This document shows, in pieces, positions 38,738 to 46,053 of a stretch of 64,000 bases of DNA. This stretch comes from Acidobacteriota bacterium (GTDB lineage Bacteria > Acidobacteriota > Terriglobia > Acidiferrales > UBA7541), in assembly GCA_027307115.1 (NCBI GenBank), contig DAHUXN010000042.1:1-64000 (forward strand), in the 5' to 3' direction. Both the position numbers and the translations under genes were made by a program. The notes beneath the pieces are model-generated. The model was given only the letters and a program-made list of their open reading frames with translations, did no database searches and was not told the origin of the DNA. Position 1 is the stretch's first letter, and every line of letters begins with the position of its first letter.

Positions 38738-39095
38738 CGAGGAACATGATCGTTACGTCCTGGCATCATATCACGACGACGAAAACCCCATCATGGCCGC
38801 GCAATTCCAGCTCGCGTGGAAAGATTGTGCAGTCGCGCTCCGGATTGAACGGTACAGGACCTGGTCTGAAGAAAAAATCCCGACGACAAAAAAGTTTTCA
38901 ACAGTTGTGTTGAAAACCTTGTGGAAAAATTCCCTCGCCGTCTCGTAAGCGTGGACGATTAAAGCGTCTAATGCTCTTTGCACTAAACTAGGGCAATTCC
39001 CCATTCAAATCCAAGGTAATTACTGGATCGCTTCGGGCGGCAATCAGGAAGTGCGTCAACAAAGGTTCGCGGGCAAATACTTCCAGCGGGCAATT
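38738..39095. other. 358-base gap with an intrinsic terminator, otherwise no recognised feature
   Basis: Contains the terminator at 38888-38917 and an AT-richer stretch. A 77-codon minus-strand ORF (38771-39004) runs through the terminator and has no family resemblance, so it was not called. A DnaA-box-like TGTGGAAAA is at 38920-38928. Confidence 0.6.
38888..38917 (-). terminator. Intrinsic terminator downstream of the 39096 gene
   Basis: On the minus strand a 10-bp perfect stem GTTTTCAACA / TGTTGAAAAC with a 4-base loop is followed by six T. The stem is AT-rich but perfect. It would end transcripts from the 39096-39533 gene before hpnK. Confidence 0.75.
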
Positions 39096-39533
39096 TCAGT
39101 ACCAATGCGCTGGCGGCTTCAAATGAATCTTGATCGTCTCCTCTTCCTTGTCCAACACGTAGTACTGTCCAAACGGCCTCCACCCATCTTTGACCACTTG
39201 AATCATTATTTTCACGCGCGGAACATCTTTCACCTTCGCGATTCCCGCCAGATCGGTCTTCAAGTCCAATTCAATCTTCCTGGGATGGCGGAGAAAGCGC
39301 GGCTCTTCGTAGCGAACATAAACGCTGGCGTTGTCCACTGGCTTGCCTGGGTCGCCGCCGGTCACAACAATCTGCAATGCGCTCACCGGATTCTCTTTAT
39401 CCGGCTTCCCCGTCGCGGTCGTCGCCGGCGTCCAACCAAGCATCGCGCCAGCAAGCACGACCACGGCCAGTCCGGCCATCATTTTTAAGAAGATCCTTGT
39501 GAACACTTTTGGTGACACTCCCCTCGCACGCAT
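39096..39533 (-). CDS. Small exported protein, possible carboxypeptidase-regulatory-like fold
   Basis: 145 residues with an N-terminal hydrophobic signal (MMAGLAVVVLAGAMLGW). The mature domain, LQIVVTGGDPGKPVDNASVYVRYEEPRFLR then DLKTDLAGIAKVKDVPRVKIMIQVVKDGWRPFGQYYVL, resembles the Ig-like CarboxypepD_reg/TonB-plug regulatory fold common in Acidobacteriota. Function unknown. It ends at a strong terminator 180 bases downstream. Confidence 0.7.
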   Translation of the reverse strand: MRARGVSPKVFTRIFLKMMAGLAVVVLAGAMLGWTPATTATGKPDKENPVSALQIVVTGGDPGKPVDNASVYVRYEEPRFLRHPRKIELDLKTDLAGIAKVKDVPRVKIMIQVVKDGWRPFGQYYVLDKEEETIKIHLKPPAHWY

Positions 39534-39735
39534 TCTATCACCCGGAGTTTTTAATTTCGATGCTTCAGAACGCGGCGTGCGATGCCCTTCGGTTCGCCGC
39601 GACTTTGTACGTCCTGGTCGACAACTCTTAGCCCATTTGACTGCCTCGCACCCTCTGCGATACCTTCAATCCGCGCATGCGCCGCCTGCCGCGCGCTGCA
39701 CGTGCGTCGCCTGCAAGCCTTAAGGAGGATTGACG

Positions 39736-40875
39736 ATGGGATTTTCAACCGACGCGATTCATGTGGGGCAGGAGCCCGATCCCTCCACCGGCTCTATCGT
39801 CGCGCCTATCTATCAAACGTCCACCTACGTCCAGGAAGCCCTCGGCAGCAACAAAGGTTACGACTACGCGCGCACGAACCATCCGAATCGCAAAGCCCTC
39901 GAGCGCACCGTCGCCAAACTCGAAGGCGGAGTCGCGGCTTACGTTTTCACTTCCGGCATGGCGGCCATCGATTCGGTCTTTCGATTGCTCCGGCCTGGAG
40001 ACCACGCCATTCTTTCCCGCGCCGTTTATGGTGGAGTCTACCGCCTCACGACGCAATTTCTGGTTCAACTCGGCATGGAATTCAGTTTTATTGACACTTC
40101 GTGTCTCGAACAAGTCCAGAAAGCACTCCGCCCCTCAACCAAAATGATTTACGTCGAAACGCCCACGAATCCCACAATGATCGTCACCGATCTCGCCGCC
40201 ATCGCCGCGCTCGCTCGCGACAAGAATCTTACAATGGTAGTGGACAACACTTTCCTCAGCCCTTATCTCCAGCAACCGCTCGCCCTCGGCGCGCACATCG
40301 TCGTCCATTCCATGACCAAATACTTGAACGGCCACAGCGACTGCATCGCCGGCGCTGCTATCCTCTCGCGCAAAGAGGACGCCGAGAAAATTTACTTCCT
40401 CCAACGCTCCGCCGGCGCGGGACTTGCTCCGATGGACTGCTTCCTCGTCTCCCGTGGAATCAAGACGTTGGCCGTGCGCATGGATCGGCACAACTTGAAC
40501 GGCATGGCCATGGCCAAATTCCTCGAATCCCATCCCAAAGTGCAGCGCGTCATCTATCCCGGCCTCCCTTCCCATCCTCAACACGCTATCGCCAAAAAAC
40601 AGCAGCGCGGCTTTGGCGCCATGCTCTCTTTCGACGTTGGCAGCCTCGATTCGGCCCGCAACTTGCTCAATCACGTCAAGCTCTGCTCGCTCGCCGAAAG
40701 CCTCGGCGGCGTCGAGACGCTCATCTCGCATCCCGCGTCCATGACTCACGCTTCCATCCCCGCCGACGTTCGCAAGCAAATCGGCATCGCCGACGGGTTG
40801 GTCCGCCTCTCCGTCGGCATCGAAGACGTAGAAGACCTAATCGCCGACCTCGACCACGCCCTCGCCAAGATCTAG
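39736..40875 (+). CDS. Cystathionine gamma-synthase/lyase family PLP enzyme
   Basis: 379 residues. PLP lysine K195 in VVHSMTKYLNGHSD; DYARTNHPNRKALE, FTSGMAAIDS and VVDNTFLSPYLQQP fit the family. The C-terminal SLGGVETLISHPASMTHASIP is characteristic of cystathionine gamma-synthase/gamma-lyase and sulfhydrylases. Start ATG 39736 has AAGGAGG at good spacing; an in-frame TTG is two codons earlier. Substrate (O-acyl-homoserine or cystathionine) is not decided. It is a paralogue of the 23687 gene, not adjacent to it. Confidence 0.9.
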   Translation: MGFSTDAIHVGQEPDPSTGSIVAPIYQTSTYVQEALGSNKGYDYARTNHPNRKALERTVAKLEGGVAAYVFTSGMAAIDSVFRLLRPGDHAILSRAVYGGVYRLTTQFLVQLGMEFSFIDTSCLEQVQKALRPSTKMIYVETPTNPTMIVTDLAAIAALARDKNLTMVVDNTFLSPYLQQPLALGAHIVVHSMTKYLNGHSDCIAGAAILSRKEDAEKIYFLQRSAGAGLAPMDCFLVSRGIKTLAVRMDRHNLNGMAMAKFLESHPKVQRVIYPGLPSHPQHAIAKKQQRGFGAMLSFDVGSLDSARNLLNHVKLCSLAESLGGVETLISHPASMTHASIPADVRKQIGIADGLVRLSVGIEDVEDLIADLDHALAKI

Positions 40876-40904
40876 CGCCCAATCTCGCTCGGGGCTGCGT
40901 CTTT

Positions 40905-40943
40905 GTAGGGCAGGTCGCGTAGTACGCGACCGCTTGCTCCTAC
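40905..40943. repeat. Strong perfect hairpin after the PLP gene
   Basis: GGTCGCGTA-G-TACGCGACC (40913-40931) is a perfect 9-base-arm palindrome, enclosed by GTAGG (40905-40909) and CCTAC (40939-40943). There is no T-tract, so it is either a REP-type element or a transcript-end stabiliser for the gene ending at 40875. Confidence 0.6.
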
Positions 40944-40995
40944 CGACAGAAATAAGCAATATTGTGCGAACTTGGACTTAACAAGGAGACTTTTC

Positions 40996-41514
40996 GTGTG
41001 CGTAATCAAGCGTTCGACTGTTCTTAGCTTCGTTTTGCTCCTATGTGCCTTTTCTGGCTTGCCGCAGGAGCGACCGATTCCCGCGAAGAATGATAATCTT
41101 TATTCAGCGGCACTGTTCGCTAGTCTGTCTGAAATGGAGAAATCCTGGGGCCACATCGATGATAGCGATGGCGGCAGCCGAGTTCGTACGGACTACCGGC
41201 ATGTGTTCGTAGAACAGGAGCACGAAATTACTGACCGTTTGCCAACAGAAATGGGAGATTACCGTGTCGAGTACCTAGATCGCCGCGAGCAGATGGACAG
41301 ATCCAGGAAACTACGGAAGGAATTTGCCATTCTTAGGATTCACCCCATGCAGAGCGATGGCTCGCTATTGAAAATCCAAGTTTCCGTCTCCTACCTCACA
41401 TATAAGAAGCACAAGTTGTGGCTCGCGATTTCAGATTGGGGCGACGTTAAGTTTCGTTACGACTGCAAAAGCCAGAAGTTCGTCGTTTCTAGCGTGACGC
41501 TAGGTGGCATTTAA
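40996..41514 (+). CDS. Hypothetical exported protein
   Basis: 172 residues. GTG 40996 is chosen because AAGGAG lies 7 bases upstream; an upstream ATG at 40972 lacks a site. The N-terminus (MCVIKRSTVLSFVLLLCAFSGLP) is a signal peptide. The mature part (NLYSAALFASLSEMEKSWGHIDD, then VRTDYRHVFVEQEHEITDRLP and a beta-rich C-terminus) matches nothing I recognise. Base composition is somewhat less GC-rich than its neighbours. Its 3' end overlaps the convergent cutA end by 15 bases. Confidence 0.65.
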   Translation: MCVIKRSTVLSFVLLLCAFSGLPQERPIPAKNDNLYSAALFASLSEMEKSWGHIDDSDGGSRVRTDYRHVFVEQEHEITDRLPTEMGDYRVEYLDRREQMDRSRKLRKEFAILRIHPMQSDGSLLKIQVSVSYLTYKKHKLWLAISDWGDVKFRYDCKSQKFVVSSVTLGGI

Positions 41515-41865
41515 CGCAAGTAGCGATGGTCGCCGGTTCCCGGTCGGCCGAACCGATTCCTCGAGCCATCGAAGATACGCGCGCGCACCCTCCGCAATTC
41601 GCACCGCGATAATCTCAGGCGTGTCATAACTGTGCAGCCGCCGAATCGCGCGTTCCAGCGCCGAAAATCGTTTTCGCGTGCTCTTCATCAGCACCAACAC
41701 TTCCTTCGCGGTTTCGACCTTCCCTTTCCACCGATAAATTGACTGCACAGGACTGCCCAGCACATTCGCGCACGCCGCGAGCCGCGCCTCCACCACGGCG
41801 CGCGCAATTTTCTTCGCCTCCGCCCGCGACCCGCACGTCACCATCACCATAATTTTGTCCGTCAT
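41500..41865 (-). CDS. cutA: Divalent cation tolerance protein CutA
   Basis: 121 residues, the usual CutA length; small trimeric ferredoxin-like-fold protein implicated in copper tolerance, exact role unclear. MVMVTCGSRAEAKKIARAVVEARLAACANV and SIYRWKGKVETAKEVLVLMKS are the family signatures; HSYDTPEIIAVRI closes it. The start MTDKIMVMVTC at 41865 is preceded by GGCGGAG. The longer upstream frame is a repeat region and not coding. Its stop overlaps the stop end of the convergent 40996 gene. Confidence 0.93.
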   Translation of the reverse strand: MTDKIMVMVTCGSRAEAKKIARAVVEARLAACANVLGSPVQSIYRWKGKVETAKEVLVLMKSTRKRFSALERAIRRLHSYDTPEIIAVRIAEGARAYLRWLEESVRPTGNRRPSLLALNAT

Positions 41866-41908
41866 ACTCCGCCTCTTCCAGCAGCTTGTTGAAAGAATAC
41901 TCTTGGTT

Positions 41909-41998
41909 ATCATTCCCGCGACGCGAGAAGGCGATAGTCTACAAAAACGCAAAGAAAATGCAGATTCCTCGTCGCGGTTGCTCCTCGGAATGACAATG
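41909..41998. repeat. Family A repeat, copy 5
   Basis: On the minus strand 41997-41960 reads TTGTCATTCCGAGGAGC then CGCGACGAGGAATCTGC, the clearest consensus copy. The opposite end (41909-41926) carries an inverted ATCATTCCCGCG, so the whole 90 bases are flanked by inverted TCATTCC motifs. Confidence 0.8.
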
Positions 41999-42115
41999 GG
42001 TAGAGTTTTCAAGAAGCTGCTAAATCTGCCCTAATTATTTCCCGTCCCACACGCTTTTCCCAATGTTCGATTCCCGCGCGGCAAGATACAATACCTTCCG
42101 CATGATGACCAAATA

Positions 42116-43525
42116 ATGACGACCAACGCAATCCATTTCGGCACTTCCGGTTGGCGCGGAATCATCGCCGACGATTTTACCTTCGACGGCGTCCGCATCG
42201 CCTCCGCCGCAATCGCCGCGCACGTTCGCAGCCTCTCGAAAAATCCCACGCTCCTCGTCGGCCACGATACACGCTTCTTCTCGCCGGAGTTCGCCCGCGC
42301 CGCCGCCACCGTATTGGTCAACGACGGCTGCCCAGTGCTCTTCTGCGGCAAAACTCCCACACCCGCCATCTCCTTTGAAATTCGCCGCCGCAAAACTCAA
42401 GGCGCAATCAACATCACCGCCAGTCACAATCCCGCCGCCTACAACGGCCTGAAATTTTCCGGCCCCGACGGCGCCCCCGCGCTACCCGAAGTCACGAAGG
42501 ATATCGAAGCTCGCGTAGCCAAATTACTCAAGCACCCGCCGAAGCCTTCGGAGCAAACAGAAAAGCCAAACTTCGAGACGATCGACTTGCGCGAACCATA
42601 TTTCAATCGTCTCGCCGAGCTAGTGCGTTTCGATGTCATCGCCTCGTCGAAATTATCTTTCGCTTACGACGCGTTGCACGGATGCGGCGCCGGCTGGCTC
42701 GACGCTCTTCTCGTCCAACACGGCATTCAAGTTCACGCGATTCGCACCGCGCGCGACGTTCTTTTCGACGGCTCCGGCCCCGACCCTTCCGAGGAAAATC
42801 TCAAGCCTCTGGTCAAGGCGCTCCAGGAAACCAAAGCCAGCGCGGGACTCGCCACCGACGGCGACGCGGATCGCTTCGGAATTCTCGATCGCGACGGCGC
42901 CTTCATCTCGCCGAATCATATTCTCGCGCTCGTCTTCGATTACCTCATCGAATCTCGCGGCTGGAAGCTCGGCGTCGCTCGCAGCGTCGCCACCACTCAT
43001 CTTTTGGACGCAATCGCCAAACACCACCATGTGCCTGTTTTCGAAACACCCGTTGGATTTAAGTATATTGGCCCCTTCCTCGAACGCGATAAGATTGCGC
43101 TCGGCGGCGAAGAGAGCGCGGGCATGACGATTCGCGGCCACGTTCCGGAAAAGGACGGAATTCTTGCGTGCCTGCTGGTCGCGGAAATGATCGCGGCGCG
43201 CCGTGCCTCGCTGGCCGAGCAGTTGAAGGATTTATTTCATCGCGTCGGCCGCGCTTACTGGCCCGTGCGCGTAAATCTTCACCTCTCGCCCGAGGTGATC
43301 AAGGGGTTGGCGGCAAAGTTCAAAACAGCGCCGTCTGAATTTGCGGGTAAGCGAGTAAAACGCGCGGATCGCATTGACGGACTGCAACTGATTTTCGACG
43401 ACGAGTCCTGGGTTCTGATGCGCCCTTCGGGCACCGAGCCGCTCGTTCGCGTTTATGCCGAAGCGGAAACGCCGGAGAGGTCGAAGCAAATCGCCGAGGA
43501 GGCGCGCACGTGGATCACGGCCTGA
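42116..43525 (+). CDS. Alpha-D-phosphohexomutase (phosphoglucosamine/phosphoglucomutase/phosphomannomutase family)
   Basis: 469 residues with four domains. Active-site loops: phosphoserine S103 in INITASHNPAAYN; metal loop DGDADRFG (D248, D250, D252); sugar-binding GGEESAGM; phosphate-binding RPSGTEPLVRVY. The reaction interconverts sugar 1- and 6-phosphates; which sugar is not settled (GlmM, PgcA and ManB are all possible). The next gene starts 3 bases after its stop. Neighbours point to envelope synthesis. Confidence 0.88.
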   Translation: MTTNAIHFGTSGWRGIIADDFTFDGVRIASAAIAAHVRSLSKNPTLLVGHDTRFFSPEFARAAATVLVNDGCPVLFCGKTPTPAISFEIRRRKTQGAINITASHNPAAYNGLKFSGPDGAPALPEVTKDIEARVAKLLKHPPKPSEQTEKPNFETIDLREPYFNRLAELVRFDVIASSKLSFAYDALHGCGAGWLDALLVQHGIQVHAIRTARDVLFDGSGPDPSEENLKPLVKALQETKASAGLATDGDADRFGILDRDGAFISPNHILALVFDYLIESRGWKLGVARSVATTHLLDAIAKHHHVPVFETPVGFKYIGPFLERDKIALGGEESAGMTIRGHVPEKDGILACLLVAEMIAARRASLAEQLKDLFHRVGRAYWPVRVNLHLSPEVIKGLAAKFKTAPSEFAGKRVKRADRIDGLQLIFDDESWVLMRPSGTEPLVRVYAEAETPERSKQIAEEARTWITA

Positions 43526-43527
43526 AG

Positions 43528-43923
43528 ATGGCTCACGGCCTGAACAAAAATATTGACGCCGATGCCGGCGAGCAAATCGACGATCCGTCGCAGCCTTTCT
43601 TTCGCCGCAACGTGCGCTACTTCTTTGCGCTCGCGTTTTTCTTGCTGCTGCTCCAGGACGTCTTCGGCGCGCACGGCCTGGTCGCCATGCATCGCTCAAA
43701 AATTCAGATTCAAGCCGTCCAGGCGCAAATCCAGCAGCTCGACCAGGAAAATCAGGAACTTCAGCAGCGCATTCACAGCCTCAAAACGGATCCTGCTGCC
43801 ATCGAAAAAATCGCGCGCGACCGCATGGGCCTCGCCCGCCCGGGCGAAATGATTTTTCAAATCCCCGATTCCCCCAGCCGCCGCGCGCCGCAATCAAACG
43901 CTTCCTCGAATCCTAAAAGGTAA
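43528..43923 (+). CDS. FtsB/DivIC-like septum formation protein
   Basis: 131 residues from ATG 43528 (a GTG six codons earlier lies inside the preceding gene). A single membrane segment (YFFALAFFLLLLQDVFGA) is followed by a coiled coil (IQAVQAQIQQLDQENQELQQRIHSLKTD) and the DivIC-type ending IEKIARDRMGLARPGEMIFQI. This is the FtsB/DivIC architecture of the division complex. Its translation is closely coupled to the phosphohexomutase gene. Confidence 0.87.
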   Translation: MAHGLNKNIDADAGEQIDDPSQPFFRRNVRYFFALAFFLLLLQDVFGAHGLVAMHRSKIQIQAVQAQIQQLDQENQELQQRIHSLKTDPAAIEKIARDRMGLARPGEMIFQIPDSPSRRAPQSNASSNPKR

Positions 43924-43940
43924 CGCCCCCAAGATCTTTC

Positions 43941-43999
43941 GTTGTCATTGCGAGGAGCAAAGGCGACGAGCCTGCCTGCCGCAGGCAGGAAATCTGCGA
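43941..43999. repeat. Family A repeat, copy 6
   Basis: Plus-strand orientation: TTGTCATTGCGAGGAGC, GGCGACGAG, the palindrome CCTGCCTGC-C-GCAGGCAGG, then AAATCTGCG. It occupies the space between convergent genes. Confidence 0.8.
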
Positions 44000-44004
44000 C
44001 ACTC

Positions 44005-45159
44005 TCAATTGCCCTCCGACGCCGGCCGCAACGCTTTTCGAAATCGCGCGAGAACCTCTCCCCCGCGTCCCTTGGTATAAATCCGCGCCCACGCCAGCAG
44101 CGTCATCGCCACAAAAATAATCAGCAATCCCAGCGAAGCCATCGCGATGCTCTCTCCACGTTTCGTCAAAATCGAAAACCGTCCATAAACAAATTCGATG
44201 TGCACCCAGTAAACCAGCAGCGACGCCTGTCCCATGGTAATAATTGGACTGAATCTCCATTGCGCCGCTCCCCATCGGCACCACGCGTAGACCAGCGGCA
44301 CAATCACCATCACCACGCCCACGCGGATCAGCAGAAAGTTCGGGCTTGTGTGCCAAAAATCATAGACGGAATATAGATGCACCGGCAGCGAGTCGAACCA
44401 CCAACCGAGTGCGCCGCAAATCGCGCCTGCGCCGCCCAGAATAAAAACTGCTTGCGCCTGCCGCGCGCGAGCCCAATCGTTCATCAGAACAAATCCCGCA
44501 GCGAGTCCCGCGAACGCAAACGCCGTCCACGGAAAAATCGGAAAAAGCCAGTGCTGCGGCGTCCCCAGATTGTGAACGCCATTGATGTACGATTCGATGG
44601 GCCACGGCAACCAGCGCGGCTGCCACGTCGTCCACAGCGGAGGAGTCGCCAACGCAATTCCTGCCGCCACCGCGCCCGCGAGTATTCCGTTCGTCGCTCG
44701 CCGTCGCGCGAACCAGCACACTACGCCCATCAGCATCATCGACACGCCAATTGTGTTCAGAATATCGACGCGCAACAAATCCGTCCACGGCGACCACGGA
44801 TAGCCCAGCGCGAATTCCTGCACGCGAAACAACAAACCGAGTCCGAGAATCTCCGCTCCGCGTCGAATCGTCGTCGCGGCAATTTCGTTCGGCGACGCGC
44901 CCTTCTGCCGCATCCGGTCCGTCACCAACGCAAAGGAAATTCCCGCAAGGAAAAGAAACAGCGGCGCGGGCAGCGTCCCGAGCAGTTGCGACCATCCAAA
45001 AAATCTGCTCTTGCGCGCCGCGGGGCTCAGCCACGAATCGTAGCAGTGCGTCTGGAACATCAGCACGCACGCCAGCCCGCGCATCCAGTCGATGTACGCG
45101 ATCCGCTGTTTTACCGGCAGGGCAGTCGTCTTCTCTAGCCTCCAACTTCCAGCTTTCAA
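44005..45159 (-). CDS. DUF1624-like multi-pass membrane protein (heparan-alpha-glucosaminide acetyltransferase-like)
   Basis: About 384 residues; at least nine hydrophobic segments. RIAYIDWMRGLACVLMFQTHCYDSW is the DUF1624/HGSNAT-type opening; the rest is membrane helices with LFLFLAGISFALV and LLVYWVHIEFVYGRF. Likely an acyltransferase or transporter-like role in envelope modification, unproven. The start is uncertain: TTG 45159 avoids overlap with thiG (ends 45167); reading further upstream would run inside thiG. Confidence 0.75.
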   Translation of the reverse strand: MKAGSWRLEKTTALPVKQRIAYIDWMRGLACVLMFQTHCYDSWLSPAARKSRFFGWSQLLGTLPAPLFLFLAGISFALVTDRMRQKGASPNEIAATTIRRGAEILGLGLLFRVQEFALGYPWSPWTDLLRVDILNTIGVSMMLMGVVCWFARRRATNGILAGAVAAGIALATPPLWTTWQPRWLPWPIESYINGVHNLGTPQHWLFPIFPWTAFAFAGLAAGFVLMNDWARARQAQAVFILGGAGAICGALGWWFDSLPVHLYSVYDFWHTSPNFLLIRVGVVMVIVPLVYAWCRWGAAQWRFSPIITMGQASLLVYWVHIEFVYGRFSILTKRGESIAMASLGLLIIFVAMTLLAWARIYTKGRGGEVLARFRKALRPASEGN

Positions 45160-45166
45160 CGCCCGA

Positions 45167-45955
45167 CTACCGCACCACGCCCGCCGCCGGGCTTGACGCT
45201 GTTGCGTACAATTTCTTCGCGATCCGGCCGGCGAGAAACGCTTTGCGTCCCGCCTCGACCGCCGCACGCATCGCCTCCGCCATCAGCACCGCGTCCTGAG
45301 CGCCCGCGATCGCCGTGTTCATCAACACGCCGTCCGCGCCCAACTCCATCGCAATCGCCGCATCGGAGGCGGTTCCCACGCCCGCATCGACGATCACCGG
45401 CACCTCCGTAATTCTTTCGCGCAAAATTCTCAGATTGGCCAGATTCTGAATCCCCATCCCCGACCCGATCGGCGCGCCCAACGGCATCACCGCCGCCGCT
45501 CCCGCGTCCACCAACTTTCGCGCGACGATCAAATCGTCATTCGTGTACGGCAGCACGATGAATCCTTCTTTCACCAGCGTCTTCGTCGCGCGCACCAACT
45601 CTTCCGTCTCCGGAAACAGAGTCTGCTCGTCGCCAATCACTTCGAGCTTCACCCATTCCGAGAGTCCTGCTTCGCGTCCCAGCCGCGCCGCGCGTATCGC
45701 TTCATCCGCCGTGTAGCATCCCGCCGTGTTCGGCAAAATAAAAAGTTTCGTACGGTCGATGTAATCGAGCAGCGATTCCCCTTTTTGACCGAAGGAGCGA
45801 TCCGTCAAATTCACGCGCCGCACCGCCACCGTCACGATCTCCGCTCCCGAAGCTTCATGCGCCCGCGCCATTTCTGGCAGCGAACGGTATTTCCCCGTCC
45901 CCACAATCAGCCGCGAACGAAACCCGCGCCCCGCAATGACAAGTTGGTCTCCCAT
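45167..45955 (-). CDS. thiG: Thiazole synthase
   Basis: Forms the thiazole phosphate moiety of thiamine from deoxyxylulose phosphate, dehydroglycine and ThiS-thiocarboxylate. 262 residues. The Schiff-base lysine is K103 in [45 protein letters not shown] and [24 protein letters not shown] are family motifs. thiS is not adjacent and no other thiamine gene is in the window. No THI-box is visible in the 98 bases upstream. Confidence 0.95.
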   Translation of the reverse strand: MGDQLVIAGRGFRSRLIVGTGKYRSLPEMARAHEASGAEIVTVAVRRVNLTDRSFGQKGESLLDYIDRTKLFILPNTAGCYTADEAIRAARLGREAGLSEWVKLEVIGDEQTLFPETEELVRATKTLVKEGFIVLPYTNDDLIVARKLVDAGAAAVMPLGAPIGSGMGIQNLANLRILRERITEVPVIVDAGVGTASDAAIAMELGADGVLMNTAIAGAQDAVLMAEAMRAAVEAGRKAFLAGRIAKKLYATASSPAAGVVR

Positions 45956-46009
45956 GGTTTAGCTCCCTATGAACATTCTACCAGCGCAGGCCTAAACGCG
46001 CTAAAAGCG

Positions 46010-46032
46010 CACAGGCTGAAGCCCGTGCCACA
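46010..46032. repeat. Family B repeat, copy 4
   Basis: CACAGGCTGAAGCCCGTG followed by CCACA; two differences from the copy at 549. Located between fadD-like and thiG genes. Confidence 0.55.
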
Positions 46033-46053
46033 AATCTCAGTCTTCCCTGTCTC

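Noticed and set aside
37463-38928. DnaA-box-like sequences (TTATCCACA at about 37465, TGTGGATAG near 38445, TGTGGAAAA at 38920) as an origin
   Set aside because: They are scattered within coding sequence and there is no dnaA, dnaN or AT-rich unwinding region nearby; chance occurrences are expected.
38771-39004. 77-codon minus-strand ORF
   Set aside because: Runs through an intrinsic terminator hairpin and has no ribosome site or recognisable similarity.
45956-46053. TPP riboswitch upstream of thiG
   Set aside because: No THI-box core sequences; the gap holds a family B repeat instead.
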